A stretch of DNA of 64,000 nucleotides, taken from positions 62,001 through 126,000 of the forward strand of contig JALJCQ010000002.1 of assembly GCA_023091665.1 (NCBI GenBank), in the 5' to 3' direction. Made by a program: the position numbers and the translations under genes. The stretch comes from Pythium myriotylum (Eukaryota; Oomycota; Peronosporomycetes; Pythiales; Pythiaceae). Below, piece by piece: positions 34,657 to 44,054 of this stretch (its first letter is position 1; every line of letters begins with the position of its first letter). The notes below the pieces were generated by a model. The model ran no database searches. It was not told where the DNA came from and saw nothing but the letters and a program-made list of their open reading frames with translations.

Positions 34657-36672
34657 ATGATAACTGTATATATAAATGGTATAAAATTAAAAGTAAACAA
34701 AAATTTAACGGTATTACAAGCCTGTAATAGTTTAAAGATTGAAATACCTAAATTTTGTTTTCAAGAAAATTTACAAATTGCAGGTAATTGTAGAATGTGT
34801 TTAGTTGAAATAGAAAACTCACCTAAACCTGTAGCTTCATGTGCAATGCCTGTAATGAATAATATGAAAATATTTACAGATACACCTTTAGTACAAAAAG
34901 CTCGCGAAAGTGTATTAGAATTTTTATTAATAAACCATCCCTTAGATTGTCCAATTTGTGATCAAGCTTCTGAATGTGATTTACAAGATCAAACATTAAT
35001 ATTTGGTTCTGATAGAAGTCGCTTTTTTTTTAAAAAAAGAGTTGTAGAAGATAAATATTGTGGTCCTTTTATCAAAACAATAATGACTAGATGTATTCAC
35101 TGTACTCGTTGTGTTCGTTTTGCTAATGAAATTTGTGGTATAGATAACTTAGGTACAACAGGCCGAGGAAATAAAACTGAAATTAATTTTTATTATCAAA
35201 ATATATTTAATTCAGAATTTTCTGGTAATTTAATAGATTTATGTCCTGTTGGTGCTTTAACTTCAAAACCTTTTACTTTTAGAGCTCGTTCATGGGAGTT
35301 AAGAAAAAGAGAAGGTGTTGATGTATTAGATGGTGTTGGTTCAAATATTAAAGTTGACATTTTTAATAATGAAGTAGTTCGTATTTTACCAAAAACTAAT
35401 TTTAGTATAAATAAAGAATGGATTTCTAATAAAACAAGATTTTTTTTTGATAGTTTAAAATATCAACGAATTAAATATCCATTATTAAAAAATAAAAATA
35501 ATAAATTTCAAAAAATATCATGGTCAAAAGCTTTGAATATTTTAAATGAAAAATTAAACACAACTGATAGTTCTAAAATTAATGCTATTATTGGTGATTT
35601 AATTGAATTGGAATCATTATTCTTATTTAAAAAAAATTTAAATAAATTAGGTATATCTAATATATTATTTGAAAGCTATTTAAATAAAAATAATTTTAAA
35701 ATAAATTCTGATATAACAAATAACTTTTTATTTAATAATTCTTTAAAATCAATAGAAGAAAGTGATTTATGTTTAATAGTTAATAGTAATATCAGAGAAG
35801 AAGGTCCAATATTAAATATTCATTTAATAAATAGATTAAAAAAAGGAAATTTTGAGGTTGCTTATGTAGGTCATAATAATGATTTTACTTTTCCTGTTAA
35901 AAATTTAGGATTAACATATGATGTTTTAATAGAAATATTACTAGGAAAGCATTATTTTTGTAAAAAACTAAAAAAAGCAAAAAATCCTATAATTATTTTT
36001 GGTGAAAATATATTAAATTCTAAAAATGGTTATTTTTTAGTTTCGAAATTTAAAAATTTAAAAATTTTTGATAATAAAAATGTTAATTTCTTTAACTCTA
36101 AATCAGGTTTTATAAATTATTTAGAAATAAATTTTAATAATTCTAATTTAAATAATCAAAATGCTGATCTTTTTTATTTATTTAACACTAATTTAAAAAA
36201 TAAATTAAAAAAAGATAAAAAAAATTTTTATATATATCAAGGACATCATTTTACTGAAGATGCTCAAAATGCAAATTTAATTTTACCTGGATTAACTTTT
36301 TTAGAAAAAAAAGGTACATATTTAAATATTGAAGGTATTATTCAAAAAAATGATCAAATTTTAAATTTAGATACGGAACAAAGAAAAGATTCAATTATTT
36401 TTAAATATTTATATAAATTTTTAATCAATAAAAATCAATTTCAAAAAGACAAAAGTTTATTTTTAATTTTTAAAGAAGTTTTACCTTATTTAACTAAAAA
36501 AAAATTAAAAATTATCGAACCTATTTCAGAAAATAAAAAAATTTCAAATATAAATGTAAATTTTTTAGATTCTTTAATAAAAAATTATTATTATATAAAT
36601 ATTTTGGAAGAATATTCTAAAATTTTAATTAATTCTAAAAAATTAATAAAAAATAATAATAATTTCAAATAA
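34657..36672 (+). CDS. nad11: NADH dehydrogenase subunit 11 (75 kDa)
   Basis: The 671-residue iron-sulfur subunit of the complex I N module. The N-terminal 2Fe-2S ferredoxin domain shows CNSLKIEIPKFCF and GNCRMCLVEIE, next come CPICDQASECDLQDQ (with the preceding HPLDC) and MTRCIHCTRCVRFANEICG for the 4Fe-4S clusters. The C-terminal molybdopterin-like domain is retained but degenerate; residues 480-670 are very AT-biased. Full-length nad11 with both domains is typical of oomycetes, whereas some stramenopiles keep only the first domain. Confidence 0.97.
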   Translation: MITVYINGIKLKVNKNLTVLQACNSLKIEIPKFCFQENLQIAGNCRMCLVEIENSPKPVASCAMPVMNNMKIFTDTPLVQKARESVLEFLLINHPLDCPICDQASECDLQDQTLIFGSDRSRFFFKKRVVEDKYCGPFIKTIMTRCIHCTRCVRFANEICGIDNLGTTGRGNKTEINFYYQNIFNSEFSGNLIDLCPVGALTSKPFTFRARSWELRKREGVDVLDGVGSNIKVDIFNNEVVRILPKTNFSINKEWISNKTRFFFDSLKYQRIKYPLLKNKNNKFQKISWSKALNILNEKLNTTDSSKINAIIGDLIELESLFLFKKNLNKLGISNILFESYLNKNNFKINSDITNNFLFNNSLKSIEESDLCLIVNSNIREEGPILNIHLINRLKKGNFEVAYVGHNNDFTFPVKNLGLTYDVLIEILLGKHYFCKKLKKAKNPIIIFGENILNSKNGYFLVSKFKNLKIFDNKNVNFFNSKSGFINYLEINFNNSNLNNQNADLFYLFNTNLKNKLKKDKKNFYIYQGHHFTEDAQNANLILPGLTFLEKKGTYLNIEGIIQKNDQILNLDTEQRKDSIIFKYLYKFLINKNQFQKDKSLFLIFKEVLPYLTKKKLKIIEPISENKKISNINVNFLDSLIKNYYYINILEEYSKILINSKKLIKNNNNFK

Positions 36673-36687
36673 TATATAAAAATAATT

Positions 36688-37665
36688 ATGATATATACAA
36701 TTTTAAAAATTTTATTTTTAGTTTTACCTTTATTAATTTCTATTGCATATTTTACTTTAGCAGAACGTAAAATATTATCTTCTATTCAAAGAAGAAAAGG
36801 TCCAAATGTTGTTGGTGTTTTTGGTCTATTACAACCATTAGCTGATGGGTTAAAACTTTTTGTTAAAGAAACAGTTTTACCTAGTAATGCTGATGTAATT
36901 TTATTTATTTTAGCTCCAATATTAACTTTTTTTTTAAGTATGTTAAGTTGGGTTATTATTCCTTTAGGTTTTGGTATGTTTTATACTGAATTAAATATCG
37001 GTGTATTATACTTATTAGCAATATCTTCATTAGGTGTTTATGGTATTATCATCGGTGGTTGGTCTAGTAATTCGAAATATTCGTTTTTAGGTGCTTTAAG
37101 ATCTGCTGCACAAATGGTATCTTATGAATTAACAATAGGTTTTTCAATTTTATCAGTAATTGTTTGTGCTAAATCTTTAAACTTAATTTCTATAGTATTA
37201 GCTCAAAAAACTGTTTGGTATTGTGTGCCATTATTTCCAATTTTTTTAATTTTTTTCATAGCATGTTTAGCTGAAACTAATAGACACCCTTTTGACATGC
37301 CAGAAGCTGAAGCTGAATTAGTATCTGGTTATAATGTTGAATATTCTGCAATGGGTTTTGCTTTATTTTTTTTAGGTGAGTATGCTAATATGCTTTTAAT
37401 GAGCAGTTTAACTAGTATTCTATTTTTAGGTGGTTGGTTAGCTCCTTTTCCTTTTAATATTGGTTTTTTAAATATATTACCAGGTTCGTTTTGGATGAGT
37501 TTAAAAATTTGTTTCTTTGTAGTGCTTTTTGTTGTTGCAAGAGCTATTTTACCGAGATATAGATATGATCAATTAATGAGATTGGGTTGGAAAGTTCTTT
37601 TACCTTTTACTATTAGCTGGTTTTTATATACTTCAAGTATTTTAATAAGTTTTAATTGGTTATAA
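36688..37665 (+). CDS. nad1: NADH dehydrogenase subunit 1
   Basis: The 325-residue complex I membrane subunit next to the quinone tunnel. [19 protein letters not shown] and [16 protein letters not shown] open the protein, and [20 protein letters not shown] plus [20 protein letters not shown] carry the family's key acidic residues. Fifteen bases from nad11 and 3 bases to nad4L suggest a common transcript. Confidence 0.99.
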   Translation: MIYTILKILFLVLPLLISIAYFTLAERKILSSIQRRKGPNVVGVFGLLQPLADGLKLFVKETVLPSNADVILFILAPILTFFLSMLSWVIIPLGFGMFYTELNIGVLYLLAISSLGVYGIIIGGWSSNSKYSFLGALRSAAQMVSYELTIGFSILSVIVCAKSLNLISIVLAQKTVWYCVPLFPIFLIFFIACLAETNRHPFDMPEAEAELVSGYNVEYSAMGFALFFLGEYANMLLMSSLTSILFLGGWLAPFPFNIGFLNILPGSFWMSLKICFFVVLFVVARAILPRYRYDQLMRLGWKVLLPFTISWFLYTSSILISFNWL

Positions 37666-37668
37666 AAT

Positions 37669-37971
37669 ATGAATATTTTAAATCATTTTGTTGTTAATTT
37701 TTTTTTATTTTGTCTAGGCTTATTTGGTATTATTTTAAATCGACAAAATATTATAATTATATTAATGTCTATTGAACTTTTATTATTATCAATAAATTTG
37801 AATTATATTTATTTTTCAGTATTTCTTGATGATTTAATTGGTCAATTATTTTCTTTATTTATTTTAACTGTTGCAGCTGCTGAATCTGCTATTGGTTTAG
37901 CTATTATGATTGTTTTTTTTAAAATATATGGAGATATTTCTATTTATAAAATTAATTTATTATCATTATAA
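37669..37971 (+). CDS. nad4L: NADH dehydrogenase subunit 4L
   Basis: The 100-residue three-helix complex I subunit (NuoK). NIIIILMSIELLLLSINLNY carries the first conserved Glu, and LTVAAAESAIGLAIMIVFFK the second. Length and spacing in nad11-nad1-nad4L follow bacterial NuoG-H-K order. Confidence 0.96.
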   Translation: MNILNHFVVNFFLFCLGLFGIILNRQNIIIILMSIELLLLSINLNYIYFSVFLDDLIGQLFSLFILTVAAAESAIGLAIMIVFFKIYGDISIYKINLLSL

Positions 37972-38013
37972 ATTAATTTTATAAATTAATATATATACAT
38001 ATATATATACTAT

Positions 38014-38062
38014 AATATAAAAATATATTTTTAATATTTATTAATATAAAAATATATTTTTA
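38014..38062. repeat. 20-bp tandem-type direct repeat between nad4L and atp9
   Basis: AATATAAAAATATATTTTTA occurs at 38014-38033 and again at 38043-38062; each holds the palindrome AAAATATATTTT. The spacer lies between convergent nad4L and atp9 and may mark transcript ends. Confidence 0.6.
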
Positions 38063-38089
38063 TAAAATTTTATTTTTCTTGATAATAAA

Positions 38090-38383
<294 letters not shown>

Positions 38384-38477
38384 TTAAGAAAATTAAAATG
38401 AAAGTACTTCTCTAATAATAAAATGCATTAATATTATTCTAATCTATTATTAGATTTAACTTCAATATTTTCTAAAT

Positions 38478-39574
38478 TTAATTTGTGAATAACATTTGAG
38501 GTAATCGCAAATCATCGTTATAAATTGTAGTTCTATATTTTTCATAACGGCTAAGACCATCATTATCTTTATCATAATGATGACATCTAAAATAGTTAAA
38601 AACCGATACATCGTCATTTTCGTCAGGACTAAAAGGAATATTACTGCTATCATCATTTATTTGAAATTTTAAATTTAAATGGTTACTAATTGTTTGATTA
38701 ATAGGTCTATTAATATTATCTAATCTTTTTTAAATTTCTAAATTTTGATCAACTATTTTTTGGAATTCAATTAAACTCATAATGAAAATCAATTGATGAA
38801 ATATAAAACTCTTTTCTTTTTTCAAGAGGAATCATTAAAAATGAAAATATTTTAAATGTAAGATCCGTATTGTTAGTTAATGTATTTAAATTTAAAACTG
38901 TTTGAATATCAAATACATTTTTTATAGAATAAAGATAAGGAGTCATGATATTTAAAAAAGAGGATTCTTTCAAATATAATATTTTTTCAATATCATTATT
39001 TATATCTTGAAAAATTTCAATATACATTTCTCCATTTAAAAAGGAACCTTTTGAGGTAAATAAATTATTAGGTTTTAGTATTTCTAAACTATAATAAAAA
39101 GAATCTTCAATTGTTTTTACTTCATTTTTAAGTATTTCAAATATAGGTTCTAAATCATTTGAATTAAATGTTATATAAGGAGAACCTAAATAAAAATGGA
39201 AAAAAAATCACCATCAATACCTGAAAGGACATCAATATCAGTTACCATAAACTCCCCGAAAAAATCTTCGTCATCCATTAAGATATTGTCATTTTCCTCA
39301 TTATTATCCATACAAAAAGCCATCTGATTAGAAATCAAATCGGGTAATAAAGTAAAACTAATTAAACTTGCTAAAAGAAAATTAATAAAAAAACAAATAA
39401 ATTAATCTTCCCTTGATTAATATAAAAAGGCAAACTCTCTATTTGAATAGAAGTAGATAAAAACTCAGTACTTTTTCGCACTGAAAAAGGTGTTATAAAA
39501 GGAATGCTTTTATAAAACCCTTTAAAAATTATTATTAAAAATACTATTATATAAATTGATAACATTATTATCAT
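38478..39574 (-). pseudogene. Decayed third member of the 463-aa family
   Basis: On the minus strand an ATG at 39574 opens a 67-codon frame with KSIPFITPFSVRKSTEF and SIQIESLPFYINQGKINLF, nearly the same as the 463-aa protein. It stops at a TAG (39371-39373). A one-T shift at the run 39373-39376 continues into LASLISFTLLPDLISNQMAF-C-MD; a second one-T shift at 39200-39207 continues into the piece 38767-39027. A further shift and an internal TAA precede the final segment, which contains HYDKDNDGLSRYEKY, weakly like a calcium-binding loop. At least four lesions make a pseudogene most likely. Confidence 0.75.
39395..39536 (-). repeat. 142-bp repeat, spacer copy
   Basis: Identical on the reverse strand to 26839-26980 in the left arm and to 53747-53888 in the right arm. 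It covers the shared N-terminal linker codons. It is the only large sequence common to the spacer and the arms. Confidence 0.93.
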
Positions 39575-39720
39575 AAGTTCATTTTTATAAATATGCTTGA
39601 ATTTAATATTTTTTAAATTCTTTTTATAGATGGTCTTAAGACTTTAAGATAACATCTCTATAAAGCTTTAATTTTAAATAAAAAGTACTTACTAAGATCT
39701 CATGAATCTCTTATAGTTTT

Positions 39721-39737
39721 TGGTACCATTAGTACCA
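39721..39737. repeat. TGGTAC-N5-GTACCA inverted repeat
   Basis: A 6-bp perfect inverted repeat with a 5-bp spacer, relatively rich in G+C. The same arms with a 3-bp spacer recur 85 bp away at 39806-39820. Paired sites of this kind resemble binding sites of a dimeric DNA protein. Confidence 0.45.
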
Positions 39738-39805
39738 CTTTTTCTGTTTTTTAGCTTTTTTCCTACTAAATATTCTATTTTATTAAAGATAAAAACTTAA
39801 CAAAA

Positions 39806-39820
39806 TGGTACTTGGTACCA
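39806..39820. repeat. TGGTAC-N3-GTACCA inverted repeat
   Basis: Second copy of the TGGTAC/GTACCA arms, followed at once by the palindrome ATACGTAT (39821-39828) and the hairpin starting at 39830. Confidence 0.45.
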
Positions 39821-39829
39821 ATACGTATA

Positions 39830-39881
39830 ATATATAATGAATTGACAACATTATAAATAGCATTGTCAATCCATTATATAT
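39830..39881. repeat. 19-bp hairpin in the nad5 spacer
   Basis: Arms 39830-39848 and 39863-39881 pair over 19 positions with one G-T. The loop is 14 nt. The next hairpin begins on the following base. Confidence 0.55.
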
Positions 39882-39917
39882 GAAATAAAGAAGCAAATAA
39901 ATTCACTTCTTTATTTC
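39882..39917. repeat. 12-bp hairpin directly adjoining the previous one
   Basis: GAAATAAAGAAG (39882-39893) is exactly complementary to 39906-39917, with a 12-nt loop. Confidence 0.5.
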
Positions 39918-39929
39918 TATTAAGAAATC

Positions 39930-39953
39930 AAAGAGCATATAAATATACTCTTT
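39930..39953. repeat. Imperfect hairpin, third of the cluster
   Basis: AAAGAG pairs with CTCTTT, and the stem continues with one mismatch towards a 4-nt loop. Together with the two hairpins before it, it forms a row of three. Confidence 0.4.
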
Positions 39954-40013
39954 AATTATATGTAATTTCTGACATGAATTGCTCTATAAATTTAAGTTTA
40001 TTAATTAATTTAA

Positions 40014-40043
40014 AATTATTATTCCTAAAAAGGAATAATAATT
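40014..40043. terminator. 13-bp hairpin after nad5
   Basis: AATTATTATTCCT (40014-40026) is exactly complementary to 40031-40043 around an AAAA loop. It lies six bases beyond the nad5 stop codon on the minus strand. Confidence 0.5.
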
Positions 40044-40048
40044 ATTTT

Positions 40049-42088
40049 TTATTTTTCATAATCGTGATTTATTAAAGTATCATATCTATTATCAATTATT
40101 TTGATAATACTAAATATTATAAATAATAAAACAAGAATAGAAAAATCAAAAGGTAATGTTATTGAGAAAAATAGTATATTAATTAAAAAAATAGTACTAA
40201 TTAATATCAATAATGAATAATGATAAATATAACCTGTTTGTAATAGTATAAATTGTTGACTTAAAAATGAAAAAATTGTAACTAAACCATATGGTCCGAA
40301 CATTTCAATTAAACCCTTATCTATCATTTTATATGTATAATTATAACCTATTTTTAACATATATTGATTTATAAACTCATAGTAAATTTTATCAAAATAC
40401 CATTTTCTATTTAAAAAATTATAAAAATATAAACCGATATTAGAAGTTTTTAATTCATATAAAAATTTAAATTTAAAAAAATATAAATAAAATGCACTAA
40501 ATAAACCAGTAAAACTAAAAATAACAGGTAACAATTTAATAAAAGTAGGTAAAAATTCTGCATCAATCATTTGATTATTCATTGGATTTATGTAAATCGA
40601 ATTATTCCAAAAATTAGTACCTAAACCTACAAACATATCTCTAGATAAATAACCTATAAAAATACTACCAAACGCTAAAATTCCAAGAGGAATACCCATT
40701 TCTAATGGTACATCATGTGCATGTTTTATTACATTTTTATAAGCATTAGTTTCACTTAAAAAAGCAAAAAAAATTAAACGAGTTGAATAAAAAGCAGTAA
40801 AAAAAGCACCAACAGTCCCTAACCAATAAGCAAAATGACCTGTTTCACTAAAACTTGCAAAAGATATTTCTAGTATAAGATCTTTTGAATAAAAACCTGT
40901 TAAGAACGGAAAACCCATTAAAGATAAAGAACCTATTAAAAACATTATATAAGTAAAAGGTAAAATTCTTCTTAAACCCCCCATTTTTCTAATGTCTTGT
41001 TCATCACTCATAGCATGTATTACAGCACCTGAACATAAGAATAATAAGGCTTTAAAATAAGCATGATTTGATAAATGAAAAATAGCTACTGGATAATTTG
41101 ATAAACCACACGCAAAAAACATATAACCTAATTGACTACAAGTTGAATATGCTACTATTTTTTTAAAATCATTTTGAACTAAACCTACTGTACTTGCAAA
41201 AAAAGCGGTTGAAGCACCTATAACTGTTATTACTTTTAATGAAAAAATTGAATACTCAAAAATAGGAGAACAACGAGCAGTTAAATATACACCAGCTGTT
41301 ACCATGGTTGCAGCATGTATTAATGCAGAAACAGGTGTAGGTCCTTCCATAGCATCAGGTAACCATAAATGTAAAAAAATTTGAGCTGATTTACCCATAG
41401 CACCTATAAATATTAAAATACAAGCTACATCTATAATGTTCAAACTATAATTAAAAAAAATAAAATGAAAATTTTCGACAATAGAAATAGCAGCAAAAGC
41501 ACTAAAATATTCAATTGTTCTTATATTATAAAAAATAGTTAATATACCTAACAATAAAATTAAATCACTAATTCTATTTACTAACATAGCTTTAATTGCA
41601 GCTTTATTAGCTTGTAATCTAGTAAACCAAAAATTTATTAATAAAAAAGAACAAAAACCAACACCTTCCCAACCAACAAACATTTGAACAAAATTATCAC
41701 CAGTTACTAAAATAATCATAAAAAAAGTAAATAATGATAAATAAGACATAAATCTAGATAAATGTGGATCATGAGCCATATATTGAGAAGAATATAAATG
41801 AACTAATGTAGATATACTAGTTACTACAATTAACATAACCATAGTTAAAGTATCAAATAAAAAATTCCAATTACAATTGAATAAACCACTATTTATCCAG
41901 GTTGCTAAATAGATTAGATATTCATATTCTGATGTAATTGAATCATAAAAAATTATTAATGAAAATATAAAACTTAAAAATGTTGTTAGTGTTGTTATAA
42001 ATACTGAACCTTTACGTCCAATAAAAAACCCAAAAAAACCGGATGCAATTGATCCAAAAAGTGGTAAGAAAATTATAGATAATAACAT
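40049..42088 (-). CDS. nad5: NADH dehydrogenase subunit 5
   Basis: The 679-residue largest antiporter-like subunit of complex I, with the long lateral helix. FVGWEGVGFCSFLLINFWFT carries the conserved TM5 Glu, then GAMGKSAQIFLHLWLPDAME and STCSQLGYMFFACGL are diagnostic. Length and both termini are normal. It is the only intact gene in the spacer between the repeat arms. Confidence 0.98.
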   Translation of the reverse strand: MLLSIIFLPLFGSIASGFFGFFIGRKGSVFITTLTTFLSFIFSLIIFYDSITSEYEYLIYLATWINSGLFNCNWNFLFDTLTMVMLIVVTSISTLVHLYSSQYMAHDPHLSRFMSYLSLFTFFMIILVTGDNFVQMFVGWEGVGFCSFLLINFWFTRLQANKAAIKAMLVNRISDLILLLGILTIFYNIRTIEYFSAFAAISIVENFHFIFFNYSLNIIDVACILIFIGAMGKSAQIFLHLWLPDAMEGPTPVSALIHAATMVTAGVYLTARCSPIFEYSIFSLKVITVIGASTAFFASTVGLVQNDFKKIVAYSTCSQLGYMFFACGLSNYPVAIFHLSNHAYFKALLFLCSGAVIHAMSDEQDIRKMGGLRRILPFTYIMFLIGSLSLMGFPFLTGFYSKDLILEISFASFSETGHFAYWLGTVGAFFTAFYSTRLIFFAFLSETNAYKNVIKHAHDVPLEMGIPLGILAFGSIFIGYLSRDMFVGLGTNFWNNSIYINPMNNQMIDAEFLPTFIKLLPVIFSFTGLFSAFYLYFFKFKFLYELKTSNIGLYFYNFLNRKWYFDKIYYEFINQYMLKIGYNYTYKMIDKGLIEMFGPYGLVTIFSFLSQQFILLQTGYIYHYSLLILISTIFLINILFFSITLPFDFSILVLLFIIFSIIKIIDNRYDTLINHDYEK

Positions 42089-42292
42089 ATTAATTAAATT
42101 AATTTTAAAATAATAAATAATTTTTAATTTATTCGAAGAATAAATAATTAATTAAATTTTTGATAATAATTTTTTAAAAATTTTTTCCTTTTTTAAATAT
42201 CCTATAAGAATAGAATTAATTTTTTATTTTATTTGTTAAAAAAAATATGATTAAAATATTTTATTTTAGGCTTTTTGGGGTTGAAAATTCTC
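42089..42292. other. Spacer between nad5 start and right repeat arm
   Basis: About 200 bp of AT-rich sequence with an imperfect inverted repeat around TTTATTCGAAGAATAAA near 42130-42146. It should contain the nad5 promoter; nothing else was identified. Confidence 0.4.
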
Positions 42293-42343
42293 ATATTAAT
42301 GCATTTTATTATTAGAGAAGTACTTTCATTTTAATTTTCTTAA

Positions 42344-42637
<294 letters not shown>

Positions 42638-42755
42638 TTTATTATCAAGAAAAATAAAATTTTATAAAAATATATTTTTATATTAATAAATATTAAAAAT
42701 ATATTTTTATATTATAGTATATATATATGTATATATATTAATTTATAAAATTAAT

Positions 42756-43058
42756 TTATAATGATAATAAATTAATTTTATAAATAGAAATATCTCCATA
42801 TATTTTAAAAAAAACAATCATAATAGCTAAACCAATAGCAGATTCAGCAGCTGCAACAGTTAAAATAAATAAAGAAAATAATTGACCAATTAAATCATCA
42901 AGAAATACTGAAAAATAAATATAATTCAAATTTATTGATAATAATAAAAGTTCAATAGACATTAATATAATTATAATATTTTGTCGATTTAAAATAATAC
43001 CAAATAAGCCTAGACAAAATAAAAAAAAATTAACAACAAAATGATTTAAAATATTCAT
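42756..43058 (-). CDS. nad4L: NADH dehydrogenase subunit 4L, second copy
   Basis: Identical 100-residue product to the left-arm gene; last gene of the mirrored nad11-nad1-nad4L run. Confidence 0.96.
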   Translation of the reverse strand: MNILNHFVVNFFLFCLGLFGIILNRQNIIIILMSIELLLLSINLNYIYFSVFLDDLIGQLFSLFILTVAAAESAIGLAIMIVFFKIYGDISIYKINLLSL

Positions 43059-43061
43059 ATT

Positions 43062-44039
43062 TTATAACCAATTAAAACTTATTAAAATACTTGAAGTATA
43101 TAAAAACCAGCTAATAGTAAAAGGTAAAAGAACTTTCCAACCCAATCTCATTAATTGATCATATCTATATCTCGGTAAAATAGCTCTTGCAACAACAAAA
43201 AGCACTACAAAGAAACAAATTTTTAAACTCATCCAAAACGAACCTGGTAATATATTTAAAAAACCAATATTAAAAGGAAAAGGAGCTAACCAACCACCTA
43301 AAAATAGAATACTAGTTAAACTGCTCATTAAAAGCATATTAGCATACTCACCTAAAAAAAATAAAGCAAAACCCATTGCAGAATATTCAACATTATAACC
43401 AGATACTAATTCAGCTTCAGCTTCTGGCATGTCAAAAGGGTGTCTATTAGTTTCAGCTAAACATGCTATGAAAAAAATTAAAAAAATTGGAAATAATGGC
43501 ACACAATACCAAACAGTTTTTTGAGCTAATACTATAGAAATTAAGTTTAAAGATTTAGCACAAACAATTACTGATAAAATTGAAAAACCTATTGTTAATT
43601 CATAAGATACCATTTGTGCAGCAGATCTTAAAGCACCTAAAAACGAATATTTCGAATTACTAGACCAACCACCGATGATAATACCATAAACACCTAATGA
43701 AGATATTGCTAATAAGTATAATACACCGATATTTAATTCAGTATAAAACATACCAAAACCTAAAGGAATAATAACCCAACTTAACATACTTAAAAAAAAA
43801 GTTAATATTGGAGCTAAAATAAATAAAATTACATCAGCATTACTAGGTAAAACTGTTTCTTTAACAAAAAGTTTTAACCCATCAGCTAATGGTTGTAATA
43901 GACCAAAAACACCAACAACATTTGGACCTTTTCTTCTTTGAATAGAAGATAATATTTTACGTTCTGCTAAAGTAAAATATGCAATAGAAATTAATAAAGG
44001 TAAAACTAAAAATAAAATTTTTAAAATTGTATATATCAT
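43062..44039 (-). CDS. nad1: NADH dehydrogenase subunit 1, second copy
   Basis: Identical 325-residue product to the left-arm gene, 3 bases from nad4L. Confidence 0.98.
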   Translation of the reverse strand: MIYTILKILFLVLPLLISIAYFTLAERKILSSIQRRKGPNVVGVFGLLQPLADGLKLFVKETVLPSNADVILFILAPILTFFLSMLSWVIIPLGFGMFYTELNIGVLYLLAISSLGVYGIIIGGWSSNSKYSFLGALRSAAQMVSYELTIGFSILSVIVCAKSLNLISIVLAQKTVWYCVPLFPIFLIFFIACLAETNRHPFDMPEAEAELVSGYNVEYSAMGFALFFLGEYANMLLMSSLTSILFLGGWLAPFPFNIGFLNILPGSFWMSLKICFFVVLFVVARAILPRYRYDQLMRLGWKVLLPFTISWFLYTSSILISFNWL

Positions 44040-44054
44040 AATTATTTTTATATA

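Larger units (their letters stand above)
39575..40048. other. Noncoding 474-bp hairpin-rich spacer beside nad5
   Basis: No ORF or tRNA is seen. The stretch contains two TGGTAC/GTACCA inverted repeats, an ATACGTAT palindrome, three adjacent hairpins and the nad5 terminal hairpin, listed separately. Such density of secondary structure could belong to a replication or recombination zone. Confidence 0.55.
38435..42292. other. Small single-copy region between the repeat arms
   Basis: The 3,858-bp spacer contains the decayed accessory gene, a hairpin-rich noncoding stretch and nad5. nad5 is the only intact gene in it, so it is single copy while its neighbours are doubled. Confidence 0.9.

Noticed and set aside
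38462..38656. 64-codon minus-strand ORF starting with MMIAVIF
   Set aside because: Out-of-frame reading of the C-terminal part of the decayed accessory gene; the other frame shows better codon-like composition.
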